Assembly: GCA_002731275.1 (NCBI GenBank)
Contig: PCBK01000175.1
Coordinates: 1-46,758 of the forward strand
DNA from: Deltaproteobacteria bacterium
Lineage (GTDB): Bacteria > Myxococcota_C > UBA6777
Direction: 5' to 3'
DNA: 46,758 nt
This document shows, one piece after another, positions 8,935 to 19,500 of the stretch (within the stretch, counting starts at the first letter, position 1; the number at the start of each line of letters is the position of its first letter). The position numbers and the translations under genes are program-made. Under the pieces are notes generated by a model. It ran no database searches. It was not told the DNA's origin and saw only the letters and a list, made by a program, of their open reading frames with translations.

Positions 8935-9309
8935 CTACTTTGTGAGGGCTTTAACGGCCTGATTGAGATCGTCTACAAGATCGAAAGCCCTGTGCATGTT
9001 GAGCGCTGTGAAGAGCTCTTTCGGCTGCCCTTGCAAGCCAAAGACCTTGACCTTTCCTCCCGCAGTGTGAAGTCTCCCAATGAGTGAGACAACCCCACCC
9101 ATCCCTGAACTATCCAATGTCTCTAAACCCGAAAGGTCGAGCGCGAGGCGCTTTGTGTTCGACTGAATGAGTGTCTGGATGATCTCTTTGAGTGTATTGG
9201 CTGTACGGGCATCGAGATGACCTCGAAGCGCCAGGTATGTGACCGATTCACGATCTTCATGGACAAAAGAAAATAGCGTGTCTTGTTGCTCTGCTGTATC
9301 CACAATCAC
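8935..9309 (-). CDS. STAS-domain anti-sigma-factor antagonist-like protein
   Basis: A 124-residue single STAS domain. The family core LALDLSGLETLDSSGMGGVVSLI contains the Ser pair next to SGMG where SpoIIAA-type proteins are phosphorylated by a partner kinase; the C-terminal half (VKVFGLQGQPKELFTALNMHRAFDL) fits the fold. It should act in a partner-switching pathway, but no anti-sigma kinase is adjacent; the histidine kinase gene 150 bases upstream on the same strand could be functionally linked. The start is GTG at 9309 with a weak ribosome site; a second GTG two codons later is as likely. Confidence 0.85.
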   Translation of the reverse strand: MIVDTAEQQDTLFSFVHEDRESVTYLALRGHLDARTANTLKEIIQTLIQSNTKRLALDLSGLETLDSSGMGGVVSLIGRLHTAGGKVKVFGLQGQPKELFTALNMHRAFDLVDDLNQAVKALTK

Positions 9310-9458
9310 CCCACAACTTTGGCGAAAAAAGCACGGTTTTGGGTCCCAAGATGAAACACATGAACATTCTTTACATCACATCCCAACAGGGTAATCAAGT
9401 ACCCGGATGAGGTCTGGGCTTTTGATATGCCTTCTTTTCGGCACAAACAGCATTTTGT

Positions 9459-10853
9459 TCACGCGTCGGTCTTTGTGGAAGCAGCGTTGGGGGTTGGTTG
9501 ATTGGGGAGCGTGACTATAAACGTTGAGCCTTCGCCTTTGACACTGTGTACTTCGATAGAGCCATTGAGCGTTTTTGTGAGCTTCTCTACCAGCGCAAGT
9601 CCTATCCCGACACCTCCTCTTCTGCGAGTTGATGAGCTATCCCCTTGTTGGAACATTGCGAACATTTCCTTCTGCAAGCTCTCATCGATCCCTATCCCAT
9701 CATCGATGACCGAAAATTGAACTGTTTGTGGGTGTATCGCGACTCGCAATGTGATGTGGCCGTGCTCCGTAAATTTGATCGCGTTGGAGAGTAAGTGAAA
9801 CAAGATCTGCCGGACCTTTTGAACGTCGCTTGTGATGGGGATGCTGTTGTTTGAGAGGTCAATACCTTCGACGCGAAAGGTGTTGTTGTGTTTGAGGAGT
9901 GGGGTCTCAAGTTGCAGCTCAAGTCCGTGTATCAGTTCAGAGACACAAAATGTCGAGAGTTCGATTTGATAACCGTCGATGTCGAGGGAGGATAGATCGA
10001 GGATATCTTGGAGTAAGAGCAGCAAGTGTTTACCAGAACCATGTATCTTGTCGAGATCGTCCATGAACGCATCAAGCTGTTGCTCCTCTGCGTCCTCCTT
10101 GAGGAGCTCGGAGTATCCAATGATCGCGTTGAGAGGGGTGCGCAGCTCGTGGCTCATCATGGCCAAAAATTCATTTTTGAGCTGGTTGGTTTTTTGCGCC
10201 GTGAGGGTTTGGATTTGGAGCGCTTTGTTCTCTTCGAGACTTTCTGTGAGCGCTTTTGTGAAGTGCTCTCGGGTCGTTTCGTACAACCAACCCAAAAATG
10301 CAGTGAACACAAGCGCATTCACCGACGCGATGATGTCGCGTTGGATCGTCGAGCCTGTTGCCCATTGTGGCATGTTGATGCCAAAACTCGCGAGCGCTCC
10401 GAGTGTCGCAATCTCGATAAAGATTAGTGACCCAAACGCAAGCCCACCTTTGAGCCCAAGCAAGAAGAACCCGAGCAGTGTGTACAATGCGAGGATGGGC
10501 ATGGAGCGAGAGGCAATCCCTCCTGTCACGATCACCAAGAGACTCATGACAACAAATAGTTGTCCCATGAACACGTAAGAAGCCAGACGAGTGGAGCGTC
10601 TCCACCACAGCAGAGTGATGTTGAAGGCGTACGCGACGATCGAGGAGATGGCAAGCGCTGGGAAGTGTTTGTGGAGTCCTTCTGGCGAAAGGCCCTGTCG
10701 CATGGCCAAGCTGACCGTGAACGCAAAGAGAAGGATGTTGAATCCGAACAAAAGCCGACCTTTACGTAGTTCTTCCTGGTCTACTTTCAGCTCTGCAGGA
10801 ATACATCGGTCAAACCATCTGAGTATGACAGAGCCAAACGAACGACGTTCCAT
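9459..10853 (-). CDS. Membrane-bound sensor histidine kinase
   Basis: A 464-residue kinase with about six N-terminal transmembrane helices (residues about 30-190), a coiled linker rich in Glu/Gln, a HisKA domain with MMSHELRTPLNAIIGYSELL (phospho-acceptor His about residue 235) and a HATPase domain with the N box (LLSNAIKF), G1 (DDGIGI) and G2 (GVGIGLALV). No receiver or response-regulator gene is adjacent. I prefer the ATG at 10853 (MERRSFG) because of an upstream AGAAG; an in-frame ATG at 10904 would add 17 residues but has a poor ribosome site. The signal sensed by the membrane domain is unknown. Confidence 0.9.
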   Translation of the reverse strand: MERRSFGSVILRWFDRCIPAELKVDQEELRKGRLLFGFNILLFAFTVSLAMRQGLSPEGLHKHFPALAISSIVAYAFNITLLWWRRSTRLASYVFMGQLFVVMSLLVIVTGGIASRSMPILALYTLLGFFLLGLKGGLAFGSLIFIEIATLGALASFGINMPQWATGSTIQRDIIASVNALVFTAFLGWLYETTREHFTKALTESLEENKALQIQTLTAQKTNQLKNEFLAMMSHELRTPLNAIIGYSELLKEDAEEQQLDAFMDDLDKIHGSGKHLLLLLQDILDLSSLDIDGYQIELSTFCVSELIHGLELQLETPLLKHNNTFRVEGIDLSNNSIPITSDVQKVRQILFHLLSNAIKFTEHGHITLRVAIHPQTVQFSVIDDGIGIDESLQKEMFAMFQQGDSSSTRRRGGVGIGLALVEKLTKTLNGSIEVHSVKGEGSTFIVTLPNQPTPNAASTKTDA

Positions 10854-10999
10854 CGATTTCTTCTCGTCTCTATGTGTGATTGTGAGTTTGTATTGTGCCA
10901 GCATACCTTGTTCAAGCGCTTACCACAAGGGTTGCGTTGCATCATGTTGTGGAGATATTTGGCGAGGAGAGTGAAGGATGGAGCCTTTTGGGAGGAGAT

Positions 11000-12526
11000 T
11001 CACACTGTGGGAGGTGTTCTTTGTTTATTGTGTGCGAGGACGAGGAAGAAGAAGAGCATCAAGGCGATGTGAAGAGGGAACTCCTCTGTGAGATCGGCGG
11101 TCTGATTGCAACCACAGGATTGTGCCTCGATGACAGGATTTGTTGGTTGTGTTGGGATGGTTTGCGCTGGTGCCGTTGGGATGAGGTTTGAAGGTTTGGT
11201 GACGTTGTTGAGGCTCCCTGTGTGTGCATTTCCACCCTGGAAGACGGCCCAAGGGGTACTGTATCGCAGAGACTGAATGGATGGTCTGGGATCTTCGACG
11301 ATTGCGAGGGATTTGTCTTGTCGTGCCACGATCCATTCGGCCTTGCCATTACCTTTTGTGTCTGCGAGTGAGGGGGTCGCGTAGACTGGACCACCTGCTG
11401 AGGCAGGGTAGCCGGAGATATGTAACCCTTGTTTGTCAAAGGCGTAGAGACTGCCGGCGCGTGTTACGACGAGGATGTCGATCGTCGCGTCACCGTTGAC
11501 ATCGCCTGCAAGAGGTGAGGCTGAGACCATCGCGTCGACTTTGCGTGGCCATCCTGGAAGCTGCTGTCCTTGTGCGTCCACACCAAACACGAATTGACCG
11601 AGCGTCGCGACAAAGATCTCTTTCTTCTTGTCTTTGTTGCTGTCGAAGACGAGAGGTGTTGCTGTGACGGGCTGCTTGAGCTGGACTGGGAAGCCTTGAT
11701 GAGAGGTCCCGTCTAGCTTGCGCACATCGAGAATACCGCTCGCTGTGACGATGATGATCTCACCTTCGCCGTCGTTGTTGATATCTCCGATGACTGGAGA
11801 GGACATGATCGCTTTGTCGAGTGTCAGAGGATATTGTGGCAGGGAGCTTCCATCGCTGTGGAATGCGTGGAGGACACCGCCTGTTGTTGCGACGATGATC
11901 TCGGGGCCGTTGTTGACATTGCCGTCGAGCTCTCCGACGGCAGGAGTGGGGAGGATCGTGACTTCGCTGACATCGAGTGTGTTCTTGATATCCTTCGGAA
12001 ACCCTGGTTGTGCTTTCCCCTTTGTGTCGATAACGAGGAGTTTTCCTTCGATAGTGGCCATGATGATCTCTGGCTTTTTGTCTCCATTGATGTCTTGAAG
12101 GACGACAGCGCCACCGACTTCACCTGGAAGCTGGAGTGTGTATTGACGCCCTCCGCTCTTATCGAAGATCGCGAGATCACTGAGTCTCTTCTGTGTGGTG
12201 CTGCGATCACTTAAGAAGGGCATGACGATCTCCGGTTTGCCGTCTCCATCAAGATCGCCGATGGCGGGGACAGCGCGGCCGACGTTCAGCTCGACGGACC
12301 ACTTCATCTTCTCTCCGATGAGGCGGATGCCTTTGTGCAATGTGCTGAGTAAGATCTCTGGTTTTTGGTCTCCATCGAGGTCTGCGACCATCACACCAGC
12401 CTGGACGGGTGCGTTGAGTGAGATGGTTTGTGTGTCTAGTTTAATGACAGGAGGCTCTGCGTATACGACACCTGCGAGCAGGAGTGTGAACAACCCTACC
12501 ATCATACCTTGTGCTTGGTGTTTCAT
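11000..12526 (-). CDS. Exported FG-GAP/VCBS-repeat protein with MYXO-CTERM-like tail
   Basis: A 508-residue exported protein: signal peptide (cleavage likely after VYA, residue 23), then repeated beta-propeller blades with Ca-binding loops of the form DLDGDQKPEI, DLDGDGKPEI, DINGDKKPEI, DINNDGEGEI and DVNGDATIDI, ending in a Pro/Thr-rich linker. The last 40 residues are a CGC-containing motif, a hydrophobic helix (LHIALMLFFFLVLA) and a short polar/basic end. This resembles the MYXO-CTERM sorting signal used for surface anchoring in myxobacteria. It lies 24 bases after the FN3/LruC gene and is surely in one operon with it. An AGAGGAG site precedes the ATG by 6 bases. Confidence 0.8.
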   Translation of the reverse strand: MKHQAQGMMVGLFTLLLAGVVYAEPPVIKLDTQTISLNAPVQAGVMVADLDGDQKPEILLSTLHKGIRLIGEKMKWSVELNVGRAVPAIGDLDGDGKPEIVMPFLSDRSTTQKRLSDLAIFDKSGGRQYTLQLPGEVGGAVVLQDINGDKKPEIIMATIEGKLLVIDTKGKAQPGFPKDIKNTLDVSEVTILPTPAVGELDGNVNNGPEIIVATTGGVLHAFHSDGSSLPQYPLTLDKAIMSSPVIGDINNDGEGEIIIVTASGILDVRKLDGTSHQGFPVQLKQPVTATPLVFDSNKDKKKEIFVATLGQFVFGVDAQGQQLPGWPRKVDAMVSASPLAGDVNGDATIDILVVTRAGSLYAFDKQGLHISGYPASAGGPVYATPSLADTKGNGKAEWIVARQDKSLAIVEDPRPSIQSLRYSTPWAVFQGGNAHTGSLNNVTKPSNLIPTAPAQTIPTQPTNPVIEAQSCGCNQTADLTEEFPLHIALMLFFFLVLAHNKQRTPPTV

Positions 12527-12550
12527 TGTCTTCTCCTCTTACTTGATGGT

Positions 12551-15500
12551 CTATGGTGTAGATGAATAGTGTTGCCACGTCGTCGCGTTGTCAGGGGTTA
12601 GATACCAGTCGGTGTTGGTGGTCTTTCCGCTGAGGATGTAGTTGTCATATGAGGTGTAAGCGTCCCAGATCGGCACGACCTCCTCGGGCCAACGCCAAAA
12701 GTTTGTGTTGTTCTCTGGGACGACGAGGACAAATTCAAGGTTGCTGCCAAACAAACTCGCGTTGCTGTAAACCGCAGTGTCGACGGTCTCCTGGCAGGTT
12801 GTGCAGTATGGTACTCGGTGGATCTCTGGGCGTCCCGTAATATAAGGGAGGATGATGTGTGGATCGAAGGGCGCGTTGGCCATTCCACTCAGCGGGTTGC
12901 TCGAAGGTGTCGCCAGTGTAATCGTCAAGATCGCGGCCTGGCCTTGTGTGTGAGAGGGTTGATCAAAGCTCGTATTGGTCGCAAAGCCGTGTGTGCCTGC
13001 TGTGTACGCTGGCAAGGCGTCTTTTGTGTTATTCCAGATCTTGACAGAGACCGCATCTGTTTGGCTTCCGCCACTTGAGGAGAGCAACGTACCACCTGGG
13101 CGATCGTACATCGCGAGGGTATAACTGGAACCTCCCACGAGATTGGGGACGCGCATCCAGAATTCATGAACATAGCCAGCGCCGCGACTGAGCGCTTCGA
13201 TGTGAATCGTGATCTTGGTGACTTGGTTGCTGCCGTTGACTGTGAAAGATGAATAGATGCGCGAGACAAAGTCATTGTAATCCCAGTCGTTGTTCCCTGC
13301 ACCCCTCATATCTTCGAAGGCTACGATGTAGGTGCTGCTGTTTGCCGGGACGGTGGGGGTCGCGTCATCGGTGTTACTTAAATCGGAGATATTGCCTGCC
13401 GTATCAAAGGCCAAAGCTCGGTAGTAGTAGGTGAATCCATTGATCACACTCGTGTCGACGTAGGATGGACCGACCAACGAATTGGTTAACAGTGTGAAGG
13501 GACCGCTTTGGTTGGATGAACGATAGATCTTGTATCCATCGAGATCGCCATCGTTGTTTCCACCAGAGATGGCGAGTGAGATCTGTCCATTTCCACCTGT
13601 CGCGACGATCGTTGGAGCGTCTGGGGCTGTTTTATCTACTGAGGTCGCCGTAACAGGTCCGATCTGTATGGCTGAACCAGTGCTCGGTCGCAGCTCCACT
13701 TTGTAGTAGTAAAGTGTATTGGCCTGGGCTGTCGTGTCGTTGTAAGTGTAGGAATGTCCGACGATAGAGTCTCCTTGTGAGGCGACGAGCGTGCCGTTGA
13801 TCTGGGTATATGTACCTGTGAGTGATGTGCTCCTCAGGATCGCGAATCCCGTGTTGCTCGCTTCTTTCGAGGTGGTCCAGGCTACGTTGATCTGGCTGCC
13901 TGTTCCCGACGCGGAGATACTGCTGAGCGCGTTGTTTCCGATCAGTTGAATCGGGAGCGACTCTTGGGACATGTAATTATCGCCGATGTACGTACCACCG
14001 GAGGTCGTTGAGAGTGTGACAACACTACCAGAAGGCAGCAGCGCGCCACCTGCGTCGAGGCAAGTCGCGTTGACAACGACTGTTTGTGTGAGGACAGTCG
14101 TATCGCTGTGTGCATATCCCGAGAAGGTCAGCTTGGTGATGCCGTTATTTGTCGTCGTCGTTGGTGTTGTCCCCAAGTCACCTGATGTCGACACATAGCT
14201 CAGCCCTGCAGGGAGGGTGATGCTCGTGCTGGTCGTCGTGAATGTCCCACCGGTCGTATTTTGTGTCGTAAATGTGTAAGTCGCCTGACTACCACAATTG
14301 ACTGTCGTGTTTCCGCTCAGCGCGACCTCTGGAGAAGGTATCAAGACACTCGTGGCGTATGTCATCCAGTTGTCATTCCAGTTGGTCGAGAGGACCGCGA
14401 CAGGATGGCTACTTGTGACAGTCAGGTAAGGTCGACGTCCTGCGGTGTTCAGGTTGTTCCACTGCGTTTGATCGAGCTTGACATCGCAATATTCATCGAC
14501 GCCTAAGTTGCACGTTGTCGAGAAGTAGGTGCCGTTTGTATCGCTGTCTTTGACGGTGACTGTTGTGCCGGCTTGGTGACCGAAAATGAAGAGGTGAGAG
14601 TACGTCCCATTTTGCGTTGTGGAGGTCTGGTAGCCAGGAGGTCCCATATAGACCATGAAGAGTTTTCCTGCGCCACTGCCGTCACTTGAGGAGACGGAAC
14701 TCGCGATGTCACTCGTCCCGACAGCGCCAGTTTCCAGCCAGTTGGCTTCAAAGACTGCCAGGCGTTTTCCCGTTGTTCCTACGAGTTTGTAGAGTCCGTA
14801 TTGTTTGAAGGTCGCGTTGGTTGCGCCGACAAAGTCCCAGTGCCCGTTGGCCTGAAGGGTCGTCGTGCCGATTGTGATCCATCCGGACGTTGCACTATCC
14901 CATCCGTAGAGTGTCGCGGCATTTGCGTCGTCGTACGAGACAATGCGCAGCTCTTTTTCGCTCTCAAGGCCAGGGTTGTGAGGGATGGAAAAGTAGAAAA
15001 GTTCACCAACAGAGGAGCCATTTGAGGAAGGGACAAATCCCCCACCATCGCGAGGTGAATTCTCGTTCGCGACGAGCCCTGCAAGGTGTCCATAGATCAC
15101 TGTCACGGGGTTGGTCGCCTGAATATAATATGTCCGTCCAATCTGAAGGAGGTTGGCGCTGATGTTGCTGTTTCGATGAATCAGGTCTTCACCTTCATTG
15201 AGGGTTCGTTCGAGGATTTTGGTTGGACTCGTGAAGGAGACTGTTGTTGTCCCTGTCGTTGTTTTGGGCGTTGATGTGATGTCGTATATGACGACCTTTG
15301 TGTTATTGCTGTAGGCAAACACATTGATGTCGGAGTCTGCGCCTGAGCTCGGAGGGGAGTAAAGGTAAAACTCGCGACCGAGCATCTTTTTGTTGGAGGC
15401 GGGCGCCCAGTCATGCTGCCAGTTGGACTGTGTCGACATCTGCACAACAACTGGCCGCGTACTGCTGATCTTGAAGTAATCTCCATCCGCTTTGCCACCT

Positions 15501-15838
15501 GCGTCGTCATTGACAGCGCCATCCTTTATATAAAGGATATAACTTTGTCCTCTTGTGAGGGAAATATTGCTGACGCTGTCATCTGTATCGCCGTCTGCAC
15601 CATCGTCTACGATCTGGACAGTCGTCGTCTCGCCTGCCATGCCCGTGACCGCTGTGACGACGAGCGCAACATATCGACCGACATTCTCGTTATTGGGGGG
15701 GACATAAAAGTTGAACTTTGTCGATGCTTCGCCGACTGCATGTGCGTTTGAAGCTGCTCCCAAAAATAACGCCATGATGCACATGTATAGCAAGTACATG
15801 TGTCCTCTCTTTTTGCTCTTGCCAATAAATTGTCCCAT
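12551..15838 (-). CDS. Large secreted adhesin-like protein with FN3 domains and LruC-type C-terminus
   Basis: A 1095-residue secreted protein. The signal peptide ends near AHA (about residue 35). Residues 40-500 are a beta-rich region resembling IgGFc-binding N-terminal domains (SSTRPVVVQMSTQSNW, KKMLGREFYLYSPPS, YIQATNPVTVIYGHL). A conserved-repeat/Ig-like segment follows, then two fibronectin type III modules (about 640-715 and 740-830). The last 260 residues carry FEDMRGAGNNDWDYNDFV, the acidic DYNDF block typical of LruC/DUF4842 proteins, probably a Ca-binding site. It is likely a cell-surface adhesion or matrix protein. AGAGGA lies 7 bases before the ATG. First gene of an operon with the FG-GAP gene downstream. 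Confidence 0.75.
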   Translation of the reverse strand: MGQFIGKSKKRGHMYLLYMCIMALFLGAASNAHAVGEASTKFNFYVPPNNENVGRYVALVVTAVTGMAGETTTVQIVDDGADGDTDDSVSNISLTRGQSYILYIKDGAVNDDAGGKADGDYFKISSTRPVVVQMSTQSNWQHDWAPASNKKMLGREFYLYSPPSSGADSDINVFAYSNNTKVVIYDITSTPKTTTGTTTVSFTSPTKILERTLNEGEDLIHRNSNISANLLQIGRTYYIQATNPVTVIYGHLAGLVANENSPRDGGGFVPSSNGSSVGELFYFSIPHNPGLESEKELRIVSYDDANAATLYGWDSATSGWITIGTTTLQANGHWDFVGATNATFKQYGLYKLVGTTGKRLAVFEANWLETGAVGTSDIASSVSSSDGSGAGKLFMVYMGPPGYQTSTTQNGTYSHLFIFGHQAGTTVTVKDSDTNGTYFSTTCNLGVDEYCDVKLDQTQWNNLNTAGRRPYLTVTSSHPVAVLSTNWNDNWMTYATSVLIPSPEVALSGNTTVNCGSQATYTFTTQNTTGGTFTTTSTSITLPAGLSYVSTSGDLGTTPTTTTNNGITKLTFSGYAHSDTTVLTQTVVVNATCLDAGGALLPSGSVVTLSTTSGGTYIGDNYMSQESLPIQLIGNNALSSISASGTGSQINVAWTTSKEASNTGFAILRSTSLTGTYTQINGTLVASQGDSIVGHSYTYNDTTAQANTLYYYKVELRPSTGSAIQIGPVTATSVDKTAPDAPTIVATGGNGQISLAISGGNNDGDLDGYKIYRSSNQSGPFTLLTNSLVGPSYVDTSVINGFTYYYRALAFDTAGNISDLSNTDDATPTVPANSSTYIVAFEDMRGAGNNDWDYNDFVSRIYSSFTVNGSNQVTKITIHIEALSRGAGYVHEFWMRVPNLVGGSSYTLAMYDRPGGTLLSSSGGSQTDAVSVKIWNNTKDALPAYTAGTHGFATNTSFDQPSHTQGQAAILTITLATPSSNPLSGMANAPFDPHIILPYITGRPEIHRVPYCTTCQETVDTAVYSNASLFGSNLEFVLVVPENNTNFWRWPEEVVPIWDAYTSYDNYILSGKTTNTDWYLTPDNATTWQHYSSTP

Positions 15839-16518
15839 GTCCCGATCCTCTGTGTGTAGTGTGAAGTGATGTCCCCGTGGCTATTTCGCTCTTTTTGCTT
15901 CCTTGCGTTAGCCTCTTTGACTTCATGTATCAAGGTGGACGTGTAGCTCCTTTTTTCTTTTTGTGCAAAAGTTAGACCGTTTTTGTTTAAGTTGAAGTAT
16001 GTGGTTGATACTTCTTTGTTTTATAGTGTCGCAGTGATCTTGTTTGGATAGGTGAATGATGACCCTTAGGTGCAGGTAGTGATTTCTTTAGAAAGGAGGT
16101 ATGTTACATAAATACAGTTGTTTAAGGTGAATGCTTGGGTTTTGACTCATGAAGTCATGATTGACTGAATGGATAGAGTCATGTCAAAAATGACCACTGT
16201 ATATAGATGAATGTGTCATTCAAAACGATATATCAATCCTCTTATCGAAGTCGTTTTTTTGTCTATTTATTCTACGTATGTTGTTGACTCGTAGGGAGTA
16301 TTTTGCATTTATTGTGCTGTTTTGGGTCTCCTTCAAGTTGGGGGGGGTGGTATTGACACAGTCGAGTCAATCGTGACTCTTTTTCTATACAACAGAGAGG
16401 GAGCTATGAGCCTCTCGTCGGATTGCAACGGAGTTGGAATGTCAGTGGAGATGTTGGAAGGGGAGATGTTTGGGGAGAGTGTCTATTCGGAGAGTATCTT
16501 TTCAATGTTGTTGGAAGC
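15839..16518. other. Long AT-rich intergenic region with dyads
   Basis: About 680 bases without a supported gene, between the MopE-WD40 gene (ending at 16519) and the start of the FN3/LruC gene; both are on the minus strand, so the promoter of the latter must lie here. Near 16139-16192 TCATGA/AGTCAT/GTCAAAA words recur, including an inverted pair TTTTGAC/GTCAAAA enclosing TCATGAAGTCATGA, a plausible operator cluster. An 8-G run occurs near 16341. Short frames around 16322-16525 lack support. Confidence 0.5.
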
Positions 16519-19500
16519 TCATTGAATCGTGATGAGGCTACTACGGATGTTGTTTTGCTCACCAGACTCTTTGATTGTGTTGTCGGGGTCCATCTGGATT
16601 CCCAGGTATTGTTGACCCAGGACAGTCGTTGGGATCTTAATCGTCGTCTGTTGGCAGGTCTCAGTGGCGTTTGGTGTCAGCGCTGGGAAGGGGACATCAG
16701 CAGGAAGCCCTGTGCTGCCTGTCAGGTGACGAGCGAGCGCTGGGAAGTTTTGGTTTTGGCTTGCGAGATAGATCCGCATTGTGGTGGGAGCGCTCGCGAC
16801 GATCCCTTGGTTTTGAACACATACGCGCAAGGTCACTGTCGTTCCTATGGAGACTGTTGTGGGAGTCACTTGAAAGGAGGTGACGACGAAGTCGATCAAA
16901 TCATCGTCGACTTTCCCATCACAGTCGTCATCGAGGCTGTTTTTGGATTCGCGTGTTGGGATGACCTGATTGGTACAGGCGTCCCACGTCCCCGATGCAT
17001 TACATGTTTGTGTCCCTGCCTTACAAACACCGACATTCAGTGTTCCAAATGCGCCCGTGTAGCATGGACGTGTTGCACCTGCCGTACAACCACATGACCA
17101 GACCTCGATGCTGTTGTCTTCAAGAGAGACCGCGAAGGTCTTGTTATCCGGGTGAAAGTCCACCTTGTTGACGGGGGAGGAGAGGGTGACGCTGCCGACT
17201 TTTGTGTGTGACGCGTCTTGCCAGAATTGGACTTCATTGCCTTTTGTCCCGACGATAAAAATCTTTCCATCTTTACGGACGGACAGTGAACTGAGCGCGT
17301 TGGACTGGACAGGGGATTGATTGAGCGATTGGAACGTCGTCGCGTCGTACACAAAGATCCTGCGGTCGGAGGTGAGCACGACGACTCTCTTGTTGTCTTG
17401 CTGGAACTCTGCGTCTATCATCGAGTTGTCGTTGTATGCGGCTCCTTTGTATGGTGGATTGGTGGTGATGCTGGACTGGAAGATCAAGGACTTCTTTCCA
17501 CCATAGCCAAAGGCCAGCTTGTCGTCGGGGCTGAGCGCAAAGCGGTGGATGCTGTTATGTTTTATGCTTGTTGCACCGATGTTTTTTCCGAGCGTGGGGT
17601 CCCAGATCGAGAAGGCGCCATTCCCGTAAAAGAGGAATTTGCCATCTGCGCTGTACTGTAAACCGTACATATCTGTGTTGGTGATTGTCTTTTGTGTGAG
17701 TGTGCCTTTTGCTAGATCCCACAACCGCAATGTTTTGATGTAGACCCTATAGGACGGGTTTTCGACCTCTAGCGCGGCGAGCTGCTTGCTGTCTGGTCGG
17801 ATATCCATTTCCTGTATCACACCTGGAATGTCACGAAGGGTATACAGATATCGTCCGTGTGGCAGCTCCCATACACGGAACGTTCGATCCTGAGAGCCTG
17901 AGACGAGGAGTTTGCCATCTGGGCTGATCTTGATGAAGTTGATTTGGTTGAAGTGACCTTCACGTCTCGCGACGGTTGTGCCATCTTTGGAGACGATCAA
18001 CAGCTCATTTTCGTCTGTGACCAGCGCGACAAAGTCGTCGTTCCGGCTAACACTCGCATCTTTCACATTTCCATGTACACCAGCGATGGAGCGCAGGACC
18101 TGTTTTTTGGCAGCGTCCCAGAGCTGTACAGTGTTATCTTCGTTGATGATCAAGAAGCGATCTTTTCGGCTGTTACTACCAAATCGGCGAATGGGGGCAG
18201 TTGCGCCACCGAGGACCGTTGAGGTCGTCAATGTCGCAAGATCGGCGAACGTAGCGGCTTTGCCTTCGTTGAGGTACAAGACCTCGCCTGTAGGGATACA
18301 GACGGCGTCTCTGAGGTTCGGTGTTTTTTGTTTTCTGAGAAGGAGCGTCTGCTTCCAATCGTAGAGGTAAATGCCTTCGTTTGTGTAGCGCCTTGCATCA
18401 GCAACCAGCACGAGGGTCTTGTTGTCGCTGCTGATCGCGATGGAGTACAGAGCAGCCGCAGGGGCCGAGATACTTCCATTGAGGCCGCCTGTTTGTGTGT
18501 CCCAGATATGTACCTTTTGTTTGTCGACAGAGAAGAAGAAGGCTCCCGTGCGATCGAGTTTGATACGTAAGATGGGATGCGCGTGATGTTTGAGTGTACG
18601 CTTGAGCGTGCCTGTTTTGACGTCCCACATCAGTATGAGGTTGTCATCTCCACCGGAGATAAGGGTCTTTCCATCCATACTGAAGACCATCGTCTGTGGT
18701 GTCCCTGTGTGTCCTTTGAGGACGCGTTCAAGGGTCAGACGGCGGTTGGTGATGCGCCACAAGCGGATCTCTTTGTCTACCGAACCTGTCGCGAGCAGGT
18801 CTTCTGTGGGGCTCCACGCGATGGACTCGATGCTCGCTCTGTGTGGACCTTGCAGGTGAAGCATCTTCTTGTCTGCGAGGCAGCCATAGCAGTTTTCATC
18901 GGTCAGGCCGTCACAGTCGTCGTCTATTTTGTTGTCACAGATCTCCTGACTTGGGCTGGTTTTTGGGGTGCAGGTCTGTGTCTTGCCCTGAATACATGAG
19001 GGGGTAGAGTTGGCGCACGCACCTTTTCCGCAAGTGAGTGTTGGGAATCCATCATCGACTTTTCCGTTACAGTCGTCATCTTTGAGGTTACAGACTTCTT
19101 TGCCTGGGCTGTCTTTGGGCGTGCAGGTTTGTGTTTTACCTTGTACACACGCGACGACGTTGTTGGTGCATTCACCTTTACCACAGGAGATGTCGGGGAT
19201 GCCGTCGTCGATCTGTCCGTTGCAGTCGTTATCCACACTATCACAGACTTCCTTGGAAGGTCCGCGATAGCCGATACATCCAGTCCACTGTCCAGCCTTG
19301 CATTGGTCGATCCCTGTCTTGCAGATGCCGACACCATCTGTTCCTACGGGACCTTTGTAACAGATCTTATCGAGGTTATCGTCAACTTTGCCATTACAAT
19401 CGTTGTCTTTTCCGTCGCATATTTCTGTGGAAGGTAGGACTTCGTTTCGACAGAGACTCCATGAGCCGTTTTGACAGGTTTGCGTTCCGCTTTGACACGC

